From assembly GCA_026120185.1 (NCBI GenBank), contig JANUWF010003379.1:1270001-1334000 (forward strand): a DNA stretch of 64,000 nucleotides. Direction: 5' to 3'. Both the position numbers and the translations under genes were made by a program. Positions 47,134 to 59,138 of the stretch are shown here, piece after piece (position 1 is the stretch's first letter; every line of letters begins with the position of its first letter). The notes beneath the pieces were generated by a model. That model was not told the DNA's origin. It was given only the letters and a program-made list of their open reading frames with translations, and ran no database searches. Source of the stretch: Voacanga thouarsii. Taxonomy: Eukaryota; Streptophyta; Magnoliopsida; Gentianales; Apocynaceae.

Positions 47134-47930
47134 TTGGCAAAATTAGAAGCTCATATTGATGTTTTTGGTGAGATGCCATTAAAAGCATTAGTGAATTCTT
47201 TTGTTGCCAATACAAATTCATCTGTTCAGTGGCATGAAGAAGCTTCCCAACAATTGTGCAATCAAAGGAAACACTTAGTTAAGATTGTTGAGGAGAATCA
47301 TAAGTTCATGCTGACCTATACACTCGAATAAGAGAATCTCCTAGGAGAGGAGAGATCCTATGAGGGACAATTATCCAATGTGGGAAGGGAGGTATTCAAT
47401 TATTCTCTGTGTGCTAATAATCCTAACCTCTATTTGTCACATGATTTCCTAGGTTCCTCTCTTTTCTCGGAGAATATGGGTCCAAATAATGATGTGTTGA
47501 ATTTATCATGCTTCAAGGAGTTGGATTTTTCAATACTATATCGTAAAATTCCTTGGAGGATAGTAGTAATCTCTACCCTTCACCCCATTCAATGGGAGGC
47601 AACGTAGCTTTTGTAGATGTGTTGAAAAATAAGGATTTCTTGATCTTATCTTTAAGAACACAATTGCTAAGTTTAAGGGGAATTTTAATTGGAAAAATTC
47701 TTTTGAAGGGTTAATCGGTAATTTCAAAGTTGATGCATCCGTTAGATACCATGTACACTCATATGTTGAAACAGATACTTATGTGTCTAAAGAAATGTTT
47801 GAGAATGAGGTTTATGTGTTTGACTTTGCTGAGATAAATTGTTTTCCTGAACCTTCCAATTTTCAAAAGCCTCCATTCTTTCTTCATTCATTATGCTTAT
47901 ATTCTACTTTGAGCTTTAATTTCTTTTCAA
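47134..47930 (+). pseudogene. Unassigned coding remnants inside element I
   Basis: Open pieces at 47134-47331 (starting MAKLEAHIDVFGEMPLKALV) and 47380-47607, and in-frame codons after 47610, read like protein: mixed residues and no low complexity. I do not recognise a domain, and none of the gag or pol motifs of Athila is present. There are stops and shifts between the pieces. They could be a much decayed gag or sequence picked up from elsewhere. An A-rich run (about 47100-47123) lies just before. Confidence 0.35.
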
Positions 47931-48245
47931 AGGTTTGATGAAGAAGTATGATGGGTGTAGATAGTTGTTGTTTTATTTTTATTTGGTTATTATTTTAGTC
48001 TTTTTCTTTAGTTTGTTTTCTTTTATTTAGGTATGTTTTTATTTTATTATTATTTTCTTTGTACTTTTATTTTTGTTTTGTTTTATAGGAATAAAGGCCT
48101 TTTAGACAAGCCCTTCTCCTTACCTCAAGTTGGATATCTATTAGAGCATTATTGCACTTGGGAAGTATTACTTAAACTTTCTACCTCTTTATTATTTTTG
48201 GTCCTTTTGGAGATGCTTTCTTGTGTTTATTTGTTGCCAAGGAGG

Positions 48246-48470
48246 ACATTGTCCTATTTAAGTGTGGGGGAGTAGTTTGGTGATATACTTTGTCTAAGTT
48301 TTTATCAATTTTATTTGGAGCACTAAGTTTGGAAAATTAGAGCAAAATGAATGAGAGTTTGTTTTTCTTATCTCTTCTTTTTTATATTTTTGGTCCCTTG
48401 GCATTGTTTATTCTTTGTAGATTTATTTGGCCATTGAGGACAATGTCCAGTTTAAGTGTGGGGGAGTAAT
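48246..48470 (+). other. Two internal purine-tract-like motifs of element I
   Basis: 'ggaggacattgtcctattta' followed by 'agtgtgggggagtag' (to about 48275), and again 'gaggacaatgtccagttta' plus 'agtgtgggggagtaa' (to about 48470). They copy the arrangement seen in Z and H before the last purine tract. Confidence 0.7.
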
Positions 48471-49059
48471 TTGATTAACAAGTCTTCTATGCATATACTT
48501 TAGCCTTCTTAGTTCTTGGGAAAGAAAATTTTTCAAATTTTTCTGGAATTCTAGAGATTTCAAGCTGTATTTTTAATGCATGTCTTTATGATGGATTATA
48601 GAGCATATGTTCTAGATCATTTATGGCATATGCAGGACTTTTTGCACGCACTTGGATGAAGTAGTTCTAGATCAAATGCTTTGCATTGTTCTTAAACCTG
48701 TTTTTCTACTAAAATTCATAAAGCATTCTAGAACTTACTTGAATACCTCTCGAGGCGAAATAAGAAAGACAATCATGATTTAACTTAGGGATGATGGTAA
48801 TAGGCCTTCTTTGGATAGTTTGAGCTTTTCAAGCCTACCTATTGTCATATTATCCCTAGTGCCTATTTTGAGCCTAAATTGTTGATTTCTTTCTTTAAAA
48901 CCCATCACAATACTTTATCTATCGCTTGTTTTTTAGAGTTTGAATAATTTTCCAAACCTTTATTCTCTTGATGGATGAAAGTATATGTAAGAAAATGTTG
49001 AGGAAGAATGTAGGGATAAAGATCATGACTTGTTACTTTCAGTCATGGATCAATAACAA

Positions 49060-49390
49060 GTTGAGTTGGAAAGGAAAAGGGAAGAAAAGAAACAGCTGCT
49101 AGAAAAGAGAGATTGAAAACAAGAAAAGAAAAGAAGAGCAGCAGTAAGAGTGAGAAAAAAAAGAGTTGAACAAGAAAAAGAAAGAAAGAGAAGAGAAAAG
49201 ACTTATTGAATGGAATGAAGAAAGAAAAGATCACAAAAGGAACGGTGATTGAGTTGTAAAAAGTTAAGTTCATATAAAGTACTTGACACCATTGCTGAAA
49301 TTTTGAGTAATCTTGTGGAAAAAATAGAGAAGAGTTGATGAAAAGATGAGAAAGAAGAGAAAAAAGAAAAAAATGCAGGATTTACTTAAG
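49060..49390 (+). repeat. Long purine-rich tract in element I
   Basis: About 330 bases are strongly purine-biased on the + strand ('aggaaaagggaagaaaagaaa'). The open frame on the other strand (49043-49273) is Phe/Leu-rich only because of this bias. Confidence 0.75.
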
Positions 49391-49904
49391 TGGAGTTGTA
49401 ATTGCTGAATAAGGTTATGGTTTGATTGATTTTTGGAATAGGAGAGCAAGAAGAGTTAGAAATTATTGATTCATTTTGTTTATCCTTTTCTTGCAAACTC
49501 TCAGTTTCTTTGATATTTGATTTTCCTATATCCTCGTTTGATAAGCTACATTACAAGCCTTTAGCCTTAAATTACAAGCTTAAAAGTCCTACTTGATCTA
49601 AGTAGAATCATGATATGTCTCAGATTAGTGGAGAGAGTATATGAAAAGTAAGCTTATGGAATGCATTTTCTTTTTGAACTAAATTCATTCCAATGGTTTG
49701 AGAATATTATCATGTATTGAGATGGTTCTACTAAGTCATTTATCACTTACACAAGTCTTTCATTGGTTGTGAAAGATGTAATACCATATGTTTTATGTTC
49801 TTAAATAAAGAAAGCATTAGAGATAGTGTTTTGAAATTGATTGAGTGATTTAATGAAACCTTGTGTTTTCCTACTTGTTCTTGATACTTTGCTTGAGGAT
49901 AAGC

Positions 49905-49927
49905 AAAGAGCTAAGTGTGAGGGAATA
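49905..49927 (+). other. Polypurine tract of element I
   Basis: 'gctaagtgtgagggaata' directly precedes the 3' LTR start TGATAGG. Confidence 0.85.
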
Positions 49928-51459
49928 TGATAGGTTCTAAATTAGTCATATTTTTTCTAGTTATTTGAAGTTCTTTTGTGATACATTTTATTCAATAACT
50001 AGTCATATTCCTTCATATTTGACATTTTACCCTTGGAGAGGTATTTTGTTCATTATTGTAGATTTTTGGGGTAAAACGAAACAAAAACGTTGCAAAATAG
50101 ATGAGAGGCGGCGCCGGCTAGGGCCTTAGAATCGGTGCCGGCCACACACTGTTGACATGAACTTTGAAACGATGGAAAAATTGTTGAAACAGAGCAAAAC
50201 AGAGTGGAACCAGCGCTGGCTCCAAGAGTCAAGACGGCGGCAGCTACATTCTGGTCTTCATTATGTGAAATTCGAAGAAAAATCGACGAACAAGTAGAGA
50301 ACCAGAACACAACCGGTGCTAGCTCCGTGAGTCAAGGCGGCGCCGGTTGTGCCCTGAAGCTATGGCGTGCTTGATTTTTCTACGCGATTTTTGGTAATCT
50401 GTGGAGTTTTTGTATCTTCTAACTTCTACTCGGCCAAGAACATTGTACCTATGAGTTTAGGCACTTCCTAAGTCTATAAATAGATGGAAAATACAAGGGA
50501 AAAAGGGTGAATTCATTGATCATCATAGAAAATCACTCAATTAAATGAGGAATTCTTCAATTCAAGGAGGGTTGTCTAAAAAGGTCTTCAAAGGAAGAAG
50601 AATGAGGCTTGTCTATAAGTGCTTTCTTTTACTTTGTTTTCTTTCTCTTGAACAATAATATGTTAATTGTTTTATTGTAATTTGACATTATTTTAGATAT
50701 TCATGATATTTAGAGGTATTTGATCTTTTGATTAATTGATTGTTCTTCTTGGTATTTAATTACTTGGATTGATTACGAGATTAAATGATTGTTTCTTTCC
50801 ATTGACTTGCTTGAAAAAGGGGTTGATGGTAGTTTCAATTCATTGGTTTCATATTTGTTGTCTCTTAACTTGCTTGAAAAGGGAGTTAATTGCTAAGAAC
50901 TGGTAATTAAAGGTTAATTGATGTCTGCCAGAATATGGATCATTGGTTAGTTTCATTTTTTAAGTTTGCCAAATATGGAAATTTAATTAAGGATTGTGTT
51001 TAATGCATCTTTTGGGTAAGACTGGTTGAGACAGAACATGTGATACTAAGTTACCTAGAAGATAGTGATTCATAGATTGAAAAAGAAGTGAGTCTATCTT
51101 AATCCTTTATGATGCTAAGGGAATAATTAGTTATGAAAATGGTTGAGTTCTTTAAGGTCATGTTTGTCTAAACAATAGTTTGAGTTTCATACTTCTCCAT
51201 CCTTGACATGTATATATTTTTATTTTTATTTTTATTTTATTTTTTATTTGTTGTTCACTTTATTGAGTCGGTTAAACAATGAAAGAAAAGGGATTAATGT
51301 CTACTTGTTCCTTGATTGACACTCGTTTGAACCCTATACTCGGTTAATGATGAGTGTGCTTGCTCATATGTGTGGTTTGGACTGAATGTTTTAATTTAAA
51401 CTTGATTGGGAATGTGCTTAGTTGTTGTATGATGTTTATACCCAAGTCCGGACACATCA
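49928..51459 (+). repeat. 3' LTR of element I
   Basis: It starts TGATAGGTTCTAAATTAG, with a TATA box at about 50474-50483, and ends ACACATCA before the AGGCA target copy. Confidence 0.9.
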
Positions 51460-51464
51460 AGGCA

Positions 51465-52480
51465 TCATTATGCCATTTATCCAATTTGTTCAATTGGAAT
51501 AAACATCTTGGTCCTGCAAGCTAAAGATTCAAAATTAACAAATTTAATACCTTAATAAGCTTTGTGCTCTATTTCCACAGGTAAATGGCATGACTTGCGA
51601 TAAACTAACTTGTAAGGGGTTGTACCTAGTGGAGTTTTGTAGGCGGTCCTATAAGCCCAAAGAACGTCATCCAATTTAGGAATCCAACTTTCCTAGTATG
51701 AATGACCACTTTTTCCTAAAATTCTTTTGATTTTTCAATTAACCACCTTAACTTAGCCATTGGTTTGGGGGTGATATGGGGTAGCAAACTTATGAGTCAC
51801 ACCTAAATGTTCGAGAACTTTTATCGTTTTTTGATTACAAAAGTGAGTACCTCTATCACTAATAAATACCTTGGGGACTCCATAATGAGTAAAAAGTTTT
51901 TTAAGGAATCTGACCACAACCCGAGCATCATTAGTAGGCAAAGCTTGAGCCTCTACCCACTTAGACACATAGTCAACTGCAACCAAGCTATACATATTTC
52001 CCAATGAATTAATAAAAAGTCTCATAAAATCTATCCCCTAATAATAAAAAGCCTCATAAGTTTGAAAGACTTATGATGGACACCTATCACAATGTTTAAC
52101 AAATCTATAAGAGTCTTTGAAAAGTGTTGGCTAATAAAATCCAGAATAAAGTACCTTACATGCGGTGTTGGTGGCTTGGTAATGTCCTCCAGCTGGTCCT
52201 TCATGACATTGTTGAAAAATATATGGCTTTCTATAGAATCTACGCATTTTTGAATAACTTGATTAGCACAACACCTAAACAAGTAGGAATATTTCCAAAG
52301 ATAATGCTTTACTTCGAAAAAGAATTTCTTCCTTTGTTGTGATGTGAACTCTTTGGGAATTATACCTATAACCAGATAGTTAGCAAAATCTGCAAACCAT
52401 AGGGTGTAAAAAGTGTTACCTTCACTGAGCATAAGTTGTTCATCTAGGAATGTATTATTGATTTCTTCTTTCCTCAAAGG
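51465..52480 (-). pseudogene. pol: Integrase of element H, main part
   Basis: The 52031-52477 frame holds the N-terminal region (WFADFANYLVIGIIPKEF, then SQQRKKFFFEVKHYLWKYSY), where the usual H2C2 zinc residues are largely lost. The 51753-52025 frame holds the core: VAVDYVSKWVEAQALP with the first Asp, FISDRGTHFCN with the second Asp, then ATPYHPQTNG. The expected catalytic Glu after this is followed by a stop. The frame then continues brokenly to 51465. In life it inserts element cDNA. Insertion I separates it from the C-terminus at 44953-45191. Confidence 0.85.
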
Positions 52481-52489
52481 TTCTAATCT

Positions 52490-53860
52490 AGAATTTTCAA
52501 CCTAGATAAATGATCTGTAGCCAAGTTTTCAGCTTCCTTTTTGTCCCTTATTTCCAAGTTAAATTTTTGCAATAATAAAATCTATCTAATCAATCTTGGT
52601 TTGGAATCATATTTGGTAAGGTATTTAAGGGCGGAATGGTTAGTGTACAAAATAACTCTAGATAAAATAAGATAAGCATGGAATTTATCAAAAGCAAATA
52701 CTATGGCAAGAAATTCTTTTTTCATTGTGGTGTAGTTTTCTTGTGCAGCTATCAAAGTCTTGCTTGCATAGTAGATAGGTTGAAAGTGCTTGTTCCTCCT
52801 TTATCCAAGTACTGCACTTACTGCATAATCACTTGCATCACATATTAGATCAAAAAGAAGAGACTAATCCGGTGCAATTAAAATGGAAGAATTTACCAAA
52901 TTTTCTTTGAGAATATTAAAAGCATTGAGACATTTTTTCATCAAAATTGAAAACATCTTTTTCAAGCAATGAAGTAAGAAATTTAAAATTTTTTGAGAAA
53001 TCAAAGATAAACCTCCTACAGAAACCTGCATGACCAAGGAAGCTTCGAATAGCTTTTACTGAAGTAGGAGGAGGAAGTTTCACAATTGCTTCAATTTTTA
53101 CTCTATCCACCTTAATACATTTACTTAGGATCTTGTGTCCCAATGCAATACATTCTTGAACCATGAAGTGGTATTTTTTTCAATTAAGCATAAAGTTGGT
53201 CTCCTCACATTTTTGCAACACTTTTTCCAAATTGGTCAAATATAAATTAAAGAAATTACCAAAAAAAAAATATATATATATCCATAAATACCTACATGAT
53301 GTCTCCTACAAGTCCCTCAAAAATAGCTATTATGCATCTTTGAAAACTTCTCGGACCATTGCAATGACCAAAAGGCATGCAACAATATGCAAAAGTACCA
53401 AAAAGGTAGGTGAAAGTTGTTTTCTCTTAATCCTCCGGTGCTATGGGAATTTAGAAATAGCCAAAAAATCTATCTAGTAAATAATAAAATTCATGTCTAG
53501 TTAACCTTTCTAATATTTAGTTAATGAAAGGGAGAAAAAAACAGTCCTTCCTAGTTACTTCATTCAATTGCCAATAATCAATGTAGCCCTCCAACTAGTT
53601 ATCAATCTTGTGGGAATCAATTTATTTTTATCATTGGGTAGTACTGTCATTCCTCTCTTCTTTAGCACTACTTGTGTTGGACTTACCCACATGCTATCTG
53701 AGATGGCATAAATGATGTCTAAATTTAAGAGTTTAATTACCTCACCTTTTACCACAACCCACATGTTATGGTTCATCCTTTGTTGGGGTTGTACTATGGG
53801 TTTTGCTCATTCTTCCAGCAATATTTTATGAGCGCAAAAGGAAGGGCTAATTCGCTTAAT
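52490..53860 (-). pseudogene. pol: Reverse transcriptase-RNase H of element H
   Basis: On the - strand, the 53564-53776 frame carries VVVKGEVIKLLNLDIIYAISDSMWVSP, the RT start. The middle (about 53200-53400) gives CCMPFGHCN and SFQRCIIAIF, followed by VFMD where the FMDD catalytic pair belongs. The second Asp is lost to a TA/A run at 53260-53280. The 52916-53164 frame has the RT-RNase H connection (VKAIRSFLGHAGFCRRFI). RNase H pieces continue to about 52490. Many stops are present, so RT cannot be active. Confidence 0.85.
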
Positions 53861-54071
53861 ATTAGTGATTCTTCATGCAATGACCGTCTTATACTTTCCC
53901 TATAGGTTTACCAATTTAGCCTTTTGTTCTTTGGTAAGATCTTTGGCTATGATCACGGGCAATTTTCTTTCCTTAGCTGGAAGTGCATATTCCAAATGAT
54001 TGGATAAGTTCTTAAGTTCTAACTGTAGTGGCTCATCAATAAAGGACTTTAATCTAATCAAACTTAGTTTC

Positions 54072-54600
54072 TCAATTCATCATGTCCATGGATAATTGTG
54101 TATGCATCAATTCTAGAGAGATATTATCCCATAATTCCTGCACAAAATCTAAAATTGGGCTATCAAGAATATCAACTATAAAACAAGAATCATCAAAAAG
54201 CATAGGATGTTTAATGCATTGATTACTTTGAATAATAACCTCTTCATCCCCAACTATAAGGGTTAACCTTCCCCAACGAACATCAATCAAAGCTTTGGCA
54301 GTAGCTAGGAAGGGTCTCCCTAGAATTAAAAGAACTTTAGAATCTTCATCCATGTCAAGAATTACAAAATCTACTGAAAATATAAACCTATCCACCATGA
54401 TAAGTATATTTTCTACTATCCCCTAGGATATTTAATGGATCTATCAACTAATTAAATGCTCATCCTAATGGATTTAGGTTCATTTAGGCCTAACTTTTTG
54501 AAAGATTGTATATGGAAAAAGATTTATGCTAGCCCCTAAGTAAGCTAATACATTGCCAAATGTAAGACTACCACTAAGGTAAGAAATAGAGAAACTCCCT
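54072..54600 (-). pseudogene. pol: Aspartic protease of element H
   Basis: The 54072-54398 frame ends the domain (FSVDFVILDMDEDSKVLLIL, then GRPFLATAKALIDVRWGRL), matching Athila-type proteases. Upstream, with shifts, is LGASINLFPYTIF, where the catalytic motif should read D-L-G-A-S. The Asp codon is TAC (Tyr) at 54540-54542 on the - strand. Protease activity is therefore lost independently of the frameshifts. Confidence 0.82.
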
Positions 54601-54628
54601 GGATTATTTTCTTTTGAGATAATCCTCT

Positions 54629-55490
54629 TTAGTCATGCAGAATAGCGGAACACTCTTCATTTAACACCATGGTGGATAGTTCTTCCAATCTTCGTTTGTT
54701 CACGAGCCTACTTTTGAGAAACATTGCATATTTAGGCATGTTTATCGAATCTTCACTGAGTGGGATGTTGATGTGTAATTGTTTAAAGATTTCTAAGAAC
54801 TTATCAAATTGCTCATCCTTTCTAGCCTTGTATATCCTAGTAAGGTAAGGGACTAATGGTTTAAAAATTGGTGATTTCTCCTGTGTATAGAGCTGATCCG
54901 GTGCCTGATTGGAGTCTTGGACCAGCATCGGTTTGTCTCTGTTCTCTCCGGTCTCTTGCCCAGTTGAAAACCGGCATCAAGCCTCTTCCTCAGGCCAGCG
55001 CCAATTTTTCTCTATTTTGTCTATCAGATATTTTCCACTCCTCAACATAATGGCTGTAGATTCTGCCTATGTATCTACTCCTGTATAGATCAAAAGTGAT
55101 TTTCCTTGTGGCTTTATCAACAATTTAGTTAAATACCAAATTTGTCTTTCCATATTTTGAATCATGACTGCAAAAACCTAAAAATTGTCATCTATCTTTT
55201 GAAATCATATGGTGACTATTCTTTCAAAACTTTCCAACTCATTTTCTAAAGTGGTATTCATCTGCGGGTCCTCCCGTTATTTGTTTGGATCAAACTCTAG
55301 TTGGCTATGGTACCCACATATGATCTTCTAGTTAGATGAAGTTTTTTAGAATGTACATTTTGTTCAAAGAAAAATAGAGAGTACATCTTATACATTTCTT
55401 TCATCATAAAACAACAAATTATGGTGCCTATTTAGACAAAGAACATATAGACATTTATACATATAAACATGGCCAAATCAATGAATTCCA
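54629..55490 (-). pseudogene. gag: gag C-terminal part of element H
   Basis: The 54629-54928 frame contains ARKDEQFDKFLEIFKQLHIN and the ECSAIL block, the conserved C-terminal region of Athila gag that follows the usual TLRSGK motif. Here that motif reads MLRSGK at about 55020-55040 in another frame. Upstream codons to about 55490 resemble the coiled-coil part of gag with stops. The N-terminal two thirds of gag are missing because the primer-site region follows directly. Confidence 0.75.
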
Positions 55491-55506
55491 AGCTTTCATG
55501 ATATTG

Positions 55507-55531
55507 TTTCCCTGCAATGGCATAAAAAACT
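55507..55531 (-). other. Degenerate primer binding site of element H
   Basis: On the - strand AGTTTTTTATGCCATTGCAGGG after the LTR end GCATCA can be aligned with TTTTTGGCGCCATTGCCGGGG, with several changes. Confidence 0.55.
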
Positions 55532-56919
55532 TGATGCATTGCATTTGGACATATAAAATTCATGCAATTTTGTATCCATTCCCAATCAAGTTTAAATTAA
55601 AACATTAATCCCAAATTATACATATAAGTAAGTACACTCATCATTAAGCATAATATGGAGTATTAACGAATATCAATCCTCAAGGAACAAGTACACACCA
55701 ACTAATTTTTATTTAATGTCTAACCCTCCAATTAGATTGATAAAGAGTCAAAAATTTTTTTAAAAAAAGATAAAATATATATACATAACTCTCGGAAAGA
55801 AAAACATGTATTTAGCTAGAAAATCCAGAAAACATAATATGAATCACTTAGCACTTCTTGCAATAAATTATTATCTTAGTATCATGAAGGAATAAAATAT
55901 TAAAACCACTTCTTTCCCGATCCATGGAATCACTATCTCCTGATTAAATTAGTAGATTTCCTAATCTAACCAACATAATCAAAAGATGCATTAAACTCAT
56001 ACTTCATAAATATTCCTATGCTCTAGGTGATATAAACATAAAATTAGTTAAGGACCCTATGCTTTAGATGGAATTAACCAATCTTTGATTACCTAGGTTC
56101 AATTCTTAACCTTCTTTCCCAATCCAGTTAAGATAACTAATAGAGAATTAACTTAGATCGGACTCCATCTAACTTTGTTTCCCAAGTCCATTAGAAAGGA
56201 AATTCAACTTCCTTAACTCAGCAAAGAAAAATAAGTATTCAAATACCAAGAATAACAATTAATTGATCAAAGGCTAAATAAATTAAAATATCATGAATCC
56301 AAAAATAATATCCAAATACAATTAAAACATTAATCTCATCATTGTTCAAAGAAAAAGAAAAAAAAATGTCTTAGAAAAAACTCATAGACAAGCATTCTTC
56401 TTCCTCTTTTGAGAACCTTCCTAAATCAATCATCTTTAGCTCATTGGATTCATATGTTCTTCTTCACTTGTTCTTGGTTAAATAGGCCTCTTGGTTGCTA
56501 AAATTCATCTCTCAAAAGCCCTGGGCCGAGTACAAGTTGGAATCAAATTGACCTCTTTGGTAATTTCCAATTTAACATGAAAAATAACATTAAACAGTTA
56601 TAATAAAGCAAGGCAGGTGCCGGGTCACTTTGTCTAGTCTGGCATGGTCCAACACTGGAAAACTTCTGGTTTGAGCTCTGCTTCCTCTATTTTTCTAGAA
56701 TCGAGCCATGACCAGTTCAATCACTCTGAGCAGGCACCGGGTCAAGTTTGAAAAACTATAATTTCATTTAAAATCATCCAATTCCTATACAAATTCACCA
56801 AGAACACTTTTTACAAGTAAAACATCAAATAGGAAAGGAAATGACTAGTTGTTAAGTCAAAAGTATCACAAAACATCCTCAGATAACTAGGAAAATATAG
56901 ATAAGATTAGGCCCCATCA
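55532..56919 (-). repeat. 5' LTR of element H
   Basis: On the - strand it starts TGATGGGGCCTAATC at 56919 and ends GCAATGCATCA at 55532. It pairs with 42005-43425. Confidence 0.85.
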
Positions 56920-56924
56920 TCTCA

Positions 56925-57769
56925 TTTGGCATAAAAATTTAGTTAAACCCTTTTTTAATGAGTTTGTTTTTAGGTAAATTTCTATATTAGGTGTCAAATG
57001 TCTAAGCCTTGAGAAATTGTATTAACTTTGTTTATATTTTAGTAAACATTGTAACACTTTTCTTTTGAGAATGGATGAGAAATTTGTGATGAAGTATACA
57101 TTGGAAATTTGGATTTATTTATATTCTATGATCTTCTAACTAAGTCCTAAATCTAGGTTTAATTTAATGTAAAGCGGGGCAAGAAAATGAGAGAATAGAG
57201 TAATATAAAGCAAAAGCTGAAAAATCATTGAAAAATCATTACTCAGATATCTTTATTAGGATTTTGCATTACCTTACCCAGAAAAGCAATTGAGAGTTAA
57301 TAAGGGTGATGTAAATGTTGAAAGATCTTCAATTATTTATCTTTACTAGGTATTTATATTACCCTGCAAAAGTGAGAATATGGATTAATCTTCTGTTTAG
57401 TACCTATGATTGTAGTAGCTATAGAAGTCAGAGAAATTAAGTTAGCTCATTATTCCCTATTTATATGTATATTCTTGACTTAGGAAAAAGGGTGGAACAT
57501 ATTGAATAAGTATAAACTTGTTTAATGAAAATTTGATGGCTTTAGTTATATCTATCATTAATTCAATAATTTACACAAAAATTAGCTTGGCTAATTAGGT
57601 GTTAGATTGGGTTCTTAGATTAAAAGAGAGATAATACCTTTGTCATATTTGCCAAAATTCTTTCAAAAACCCTATTTTGTTAAAATGTGTTTTCTGAAGA
57701 AGCTATTTGCTTGAGGTTTCTGAATTCTTATTTGTTTGGAGATAAGCAAATGCTTAAAGTGTGGAGGAG
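56925..57769 (+). other. 3' spacer and purine tract of element Z
   Basis: Non-coding. It ends with a gag-polarity purine stretch (gcttaaagtgtggaggag at 57752-57769), the polypurine tract before the 3' LTR. Confidence 0.65.
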
Positions 57770-58352
57770 TGATAATTGTTCATTATATGCATATTTTACA
57801 TATTATTTGTGCTTTTAAGTCTTTAGAATTTACTACAAATTTCTACTTAACCCCCTATTTTATCCTTGTTTAATGTAAGATGCAATGAGTTGAAATTAAA
57901 AGTAGATTCAAGGAGAAAAAGACTAAAAAAGAGCTTAATTGAAGTAACACAGTATTGTCGAGATCACATTGCACATCACCATGCAACATTTGAGTTTCAG
58001 AGGTTAAGATACTAGGAGTCCATGGCTTCATTCCCAACACTATGCACAAGATTATGCATGTTCAGATTTCAAAAATAGCAAACATCCTAAGAGCCAATAG
58101 TTAGTTAAATTTCTTATTAGTAGTAGCTAGTAACTAATTTTTTTGCATTAGGTGAATGAACTATGAAACAAATGTGAAAGTAGGGGTAGTTGATGTGGTT
58201 CCTAGTGATTCTTTGATATTTACCAACTAAACTATATGCTATATGATGGGTATAGTTACTTGAATATGTGTGTATATGAGTTAAATTGGTATTTTAAATT
58301 AAAACTTGATTGAGCCTTGGACTAATTTTTATAGCACACATGTGCACCACCA
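57770..58352 (+). repeat. 3' LTR of element Z
   Basis: It starts TGATAATTGTTCATT after the purine tract and ends TGCACCACCA. Its last ~260 bases match 27765-28026. Confidence 0.7.
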
Positions 58353-59138
58353 TAACATCAGCAATTTCGAGGACAAATTTTTCTTAAGTGGGGAAAGATG
58401 TAACACCTCTCATTATCATGCATTTATAAATATATAAAATGGCATTTCATGGGCATATTATTTTGTAGAATTTTTATTTATACATATTATTAGTGAATAT
58501 TTGAATATTTTAAGAGAATTGATTTTGTATAAATTCTTGACTACTTTTATATAGTTTATTTCTAAGTGAAATATTTATGTAGGAAATTTGTATAAACTTG
58601 TGTGAATGAAATGTGATGCTTTACTATGATCAATTTTATGTTTTAGATGGGGAATTATATTACTTATAAGTGTTTTATACATTTATTTGTCGAAAACATT
58701 ATTTTTGGGGTAAATGTGAGAAATCAATTTTATAAAGGACCTAATATTGATTTTGTCTAAATAAAAGCTCCATTTCACTATTTTAATTACTTTTATTTTT
58801 TACGTTCTTTAATCTTGACTATTAATTGACCAAGACTTTATTTTATTTTATTATTTTTTATATATGCAAGAATAATTTTAATATATTATTTATTTATAAG
58901 CCAAATTAATTTCTTTTTTACTTATTTTATCCCAATAAATCCTAGAGTTTTCTAAATGTGCTAAGCGATAATTATATCCTTCTTTATTGTAGTCCAATCT
59001 CAACCATTGGTGTATTTTAATCCTAACTATTGATTTTTAATGAAGTTTTAGCATTAAAATAACTTTTAAACACTATTAAATTAATTTACATCTTTTTTAT
59101 TAAACAAAACACTTATTCACCAAATAAAATACACAACA
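58353..59138 (+). mobile_element. 3' end of a Tekay/Del-like Ty3/gypsy element
   Basis: 'aatttcgaggacaaatttttc' and a purine tract (aagtggggaaaga, 58386-58398) lead into an LTR starting TGTAACACCTCTC at 58399. This combination marks the end of pol and the 3' LTR start in Tekay/Del elements (from memory). The LTR runs at least to 59138, where the next element abuts. Nothing of pol is left in this window, and element Z sits immediately upstream. Confidence 0.7.

Larger units (their letters stand above)
45197..51459 (+). mobile_element. Element I: pol-less (LARD-like) Athila relative
   Basis: LTRs (45197-46731 and 49928-51459), primer site, three purine-tract-like motifs and a perfect AGGCA duplication (45192-45196 and 51460-51464) are all present, but the ~3.2 kb between the LTRs contains no recognisable gag or pol. 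It must have been moved by proteins of a relative. The LTRs differ by several percent by eye, so it is older than B and C but younger than its host H. Confidence 0.9.
42005..56919 (-). mobile_element. Element H: Athila-like Ty3/gypsy element, - strand, split by element I
   Basis: LTRs at 42005-43425 and 55532-56919 flank gag, protease, RT-RNase H and integrase remnants in Gypsy order on the - strand. Target copies are TCTCC (42000-42004) and TCTCA (56920-56924), one base different, in line with its age. Its integrase is interrupted by element I at AGGCA. Gag is truncated and the catalytic sites of protease and RT are destroyed, so it is dead. Confidence 0.85.
27631..58352 (+). mobile_element. 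Element Z: Athila-like Ty3/gypsy element lacking pol, carrying two large insertions
   Basis: The LTR end (gcacactaccaag) followed by a tRNA-Asp-type primer site at 28033, and a purine tract at 57755-57769 followed by a matching LTR (57770-58352), define the element. Inside are an Athila-type gag remnant and an accessory ORF, but no protease, RT or integrase. It is split by E (32170-40986, CCCAC) and by H (42005-56919). The 5' LTR is recognisable only from about 27765. Its upstream part and left target copy are unclear. Confidence 0.75.

Noticed and set aside
49043..49273. Phe/Leu-rich frame that resembles a membrane protein
   Set aside because: It is the opposite strand of a purine-rich tract; composition alone explains it.
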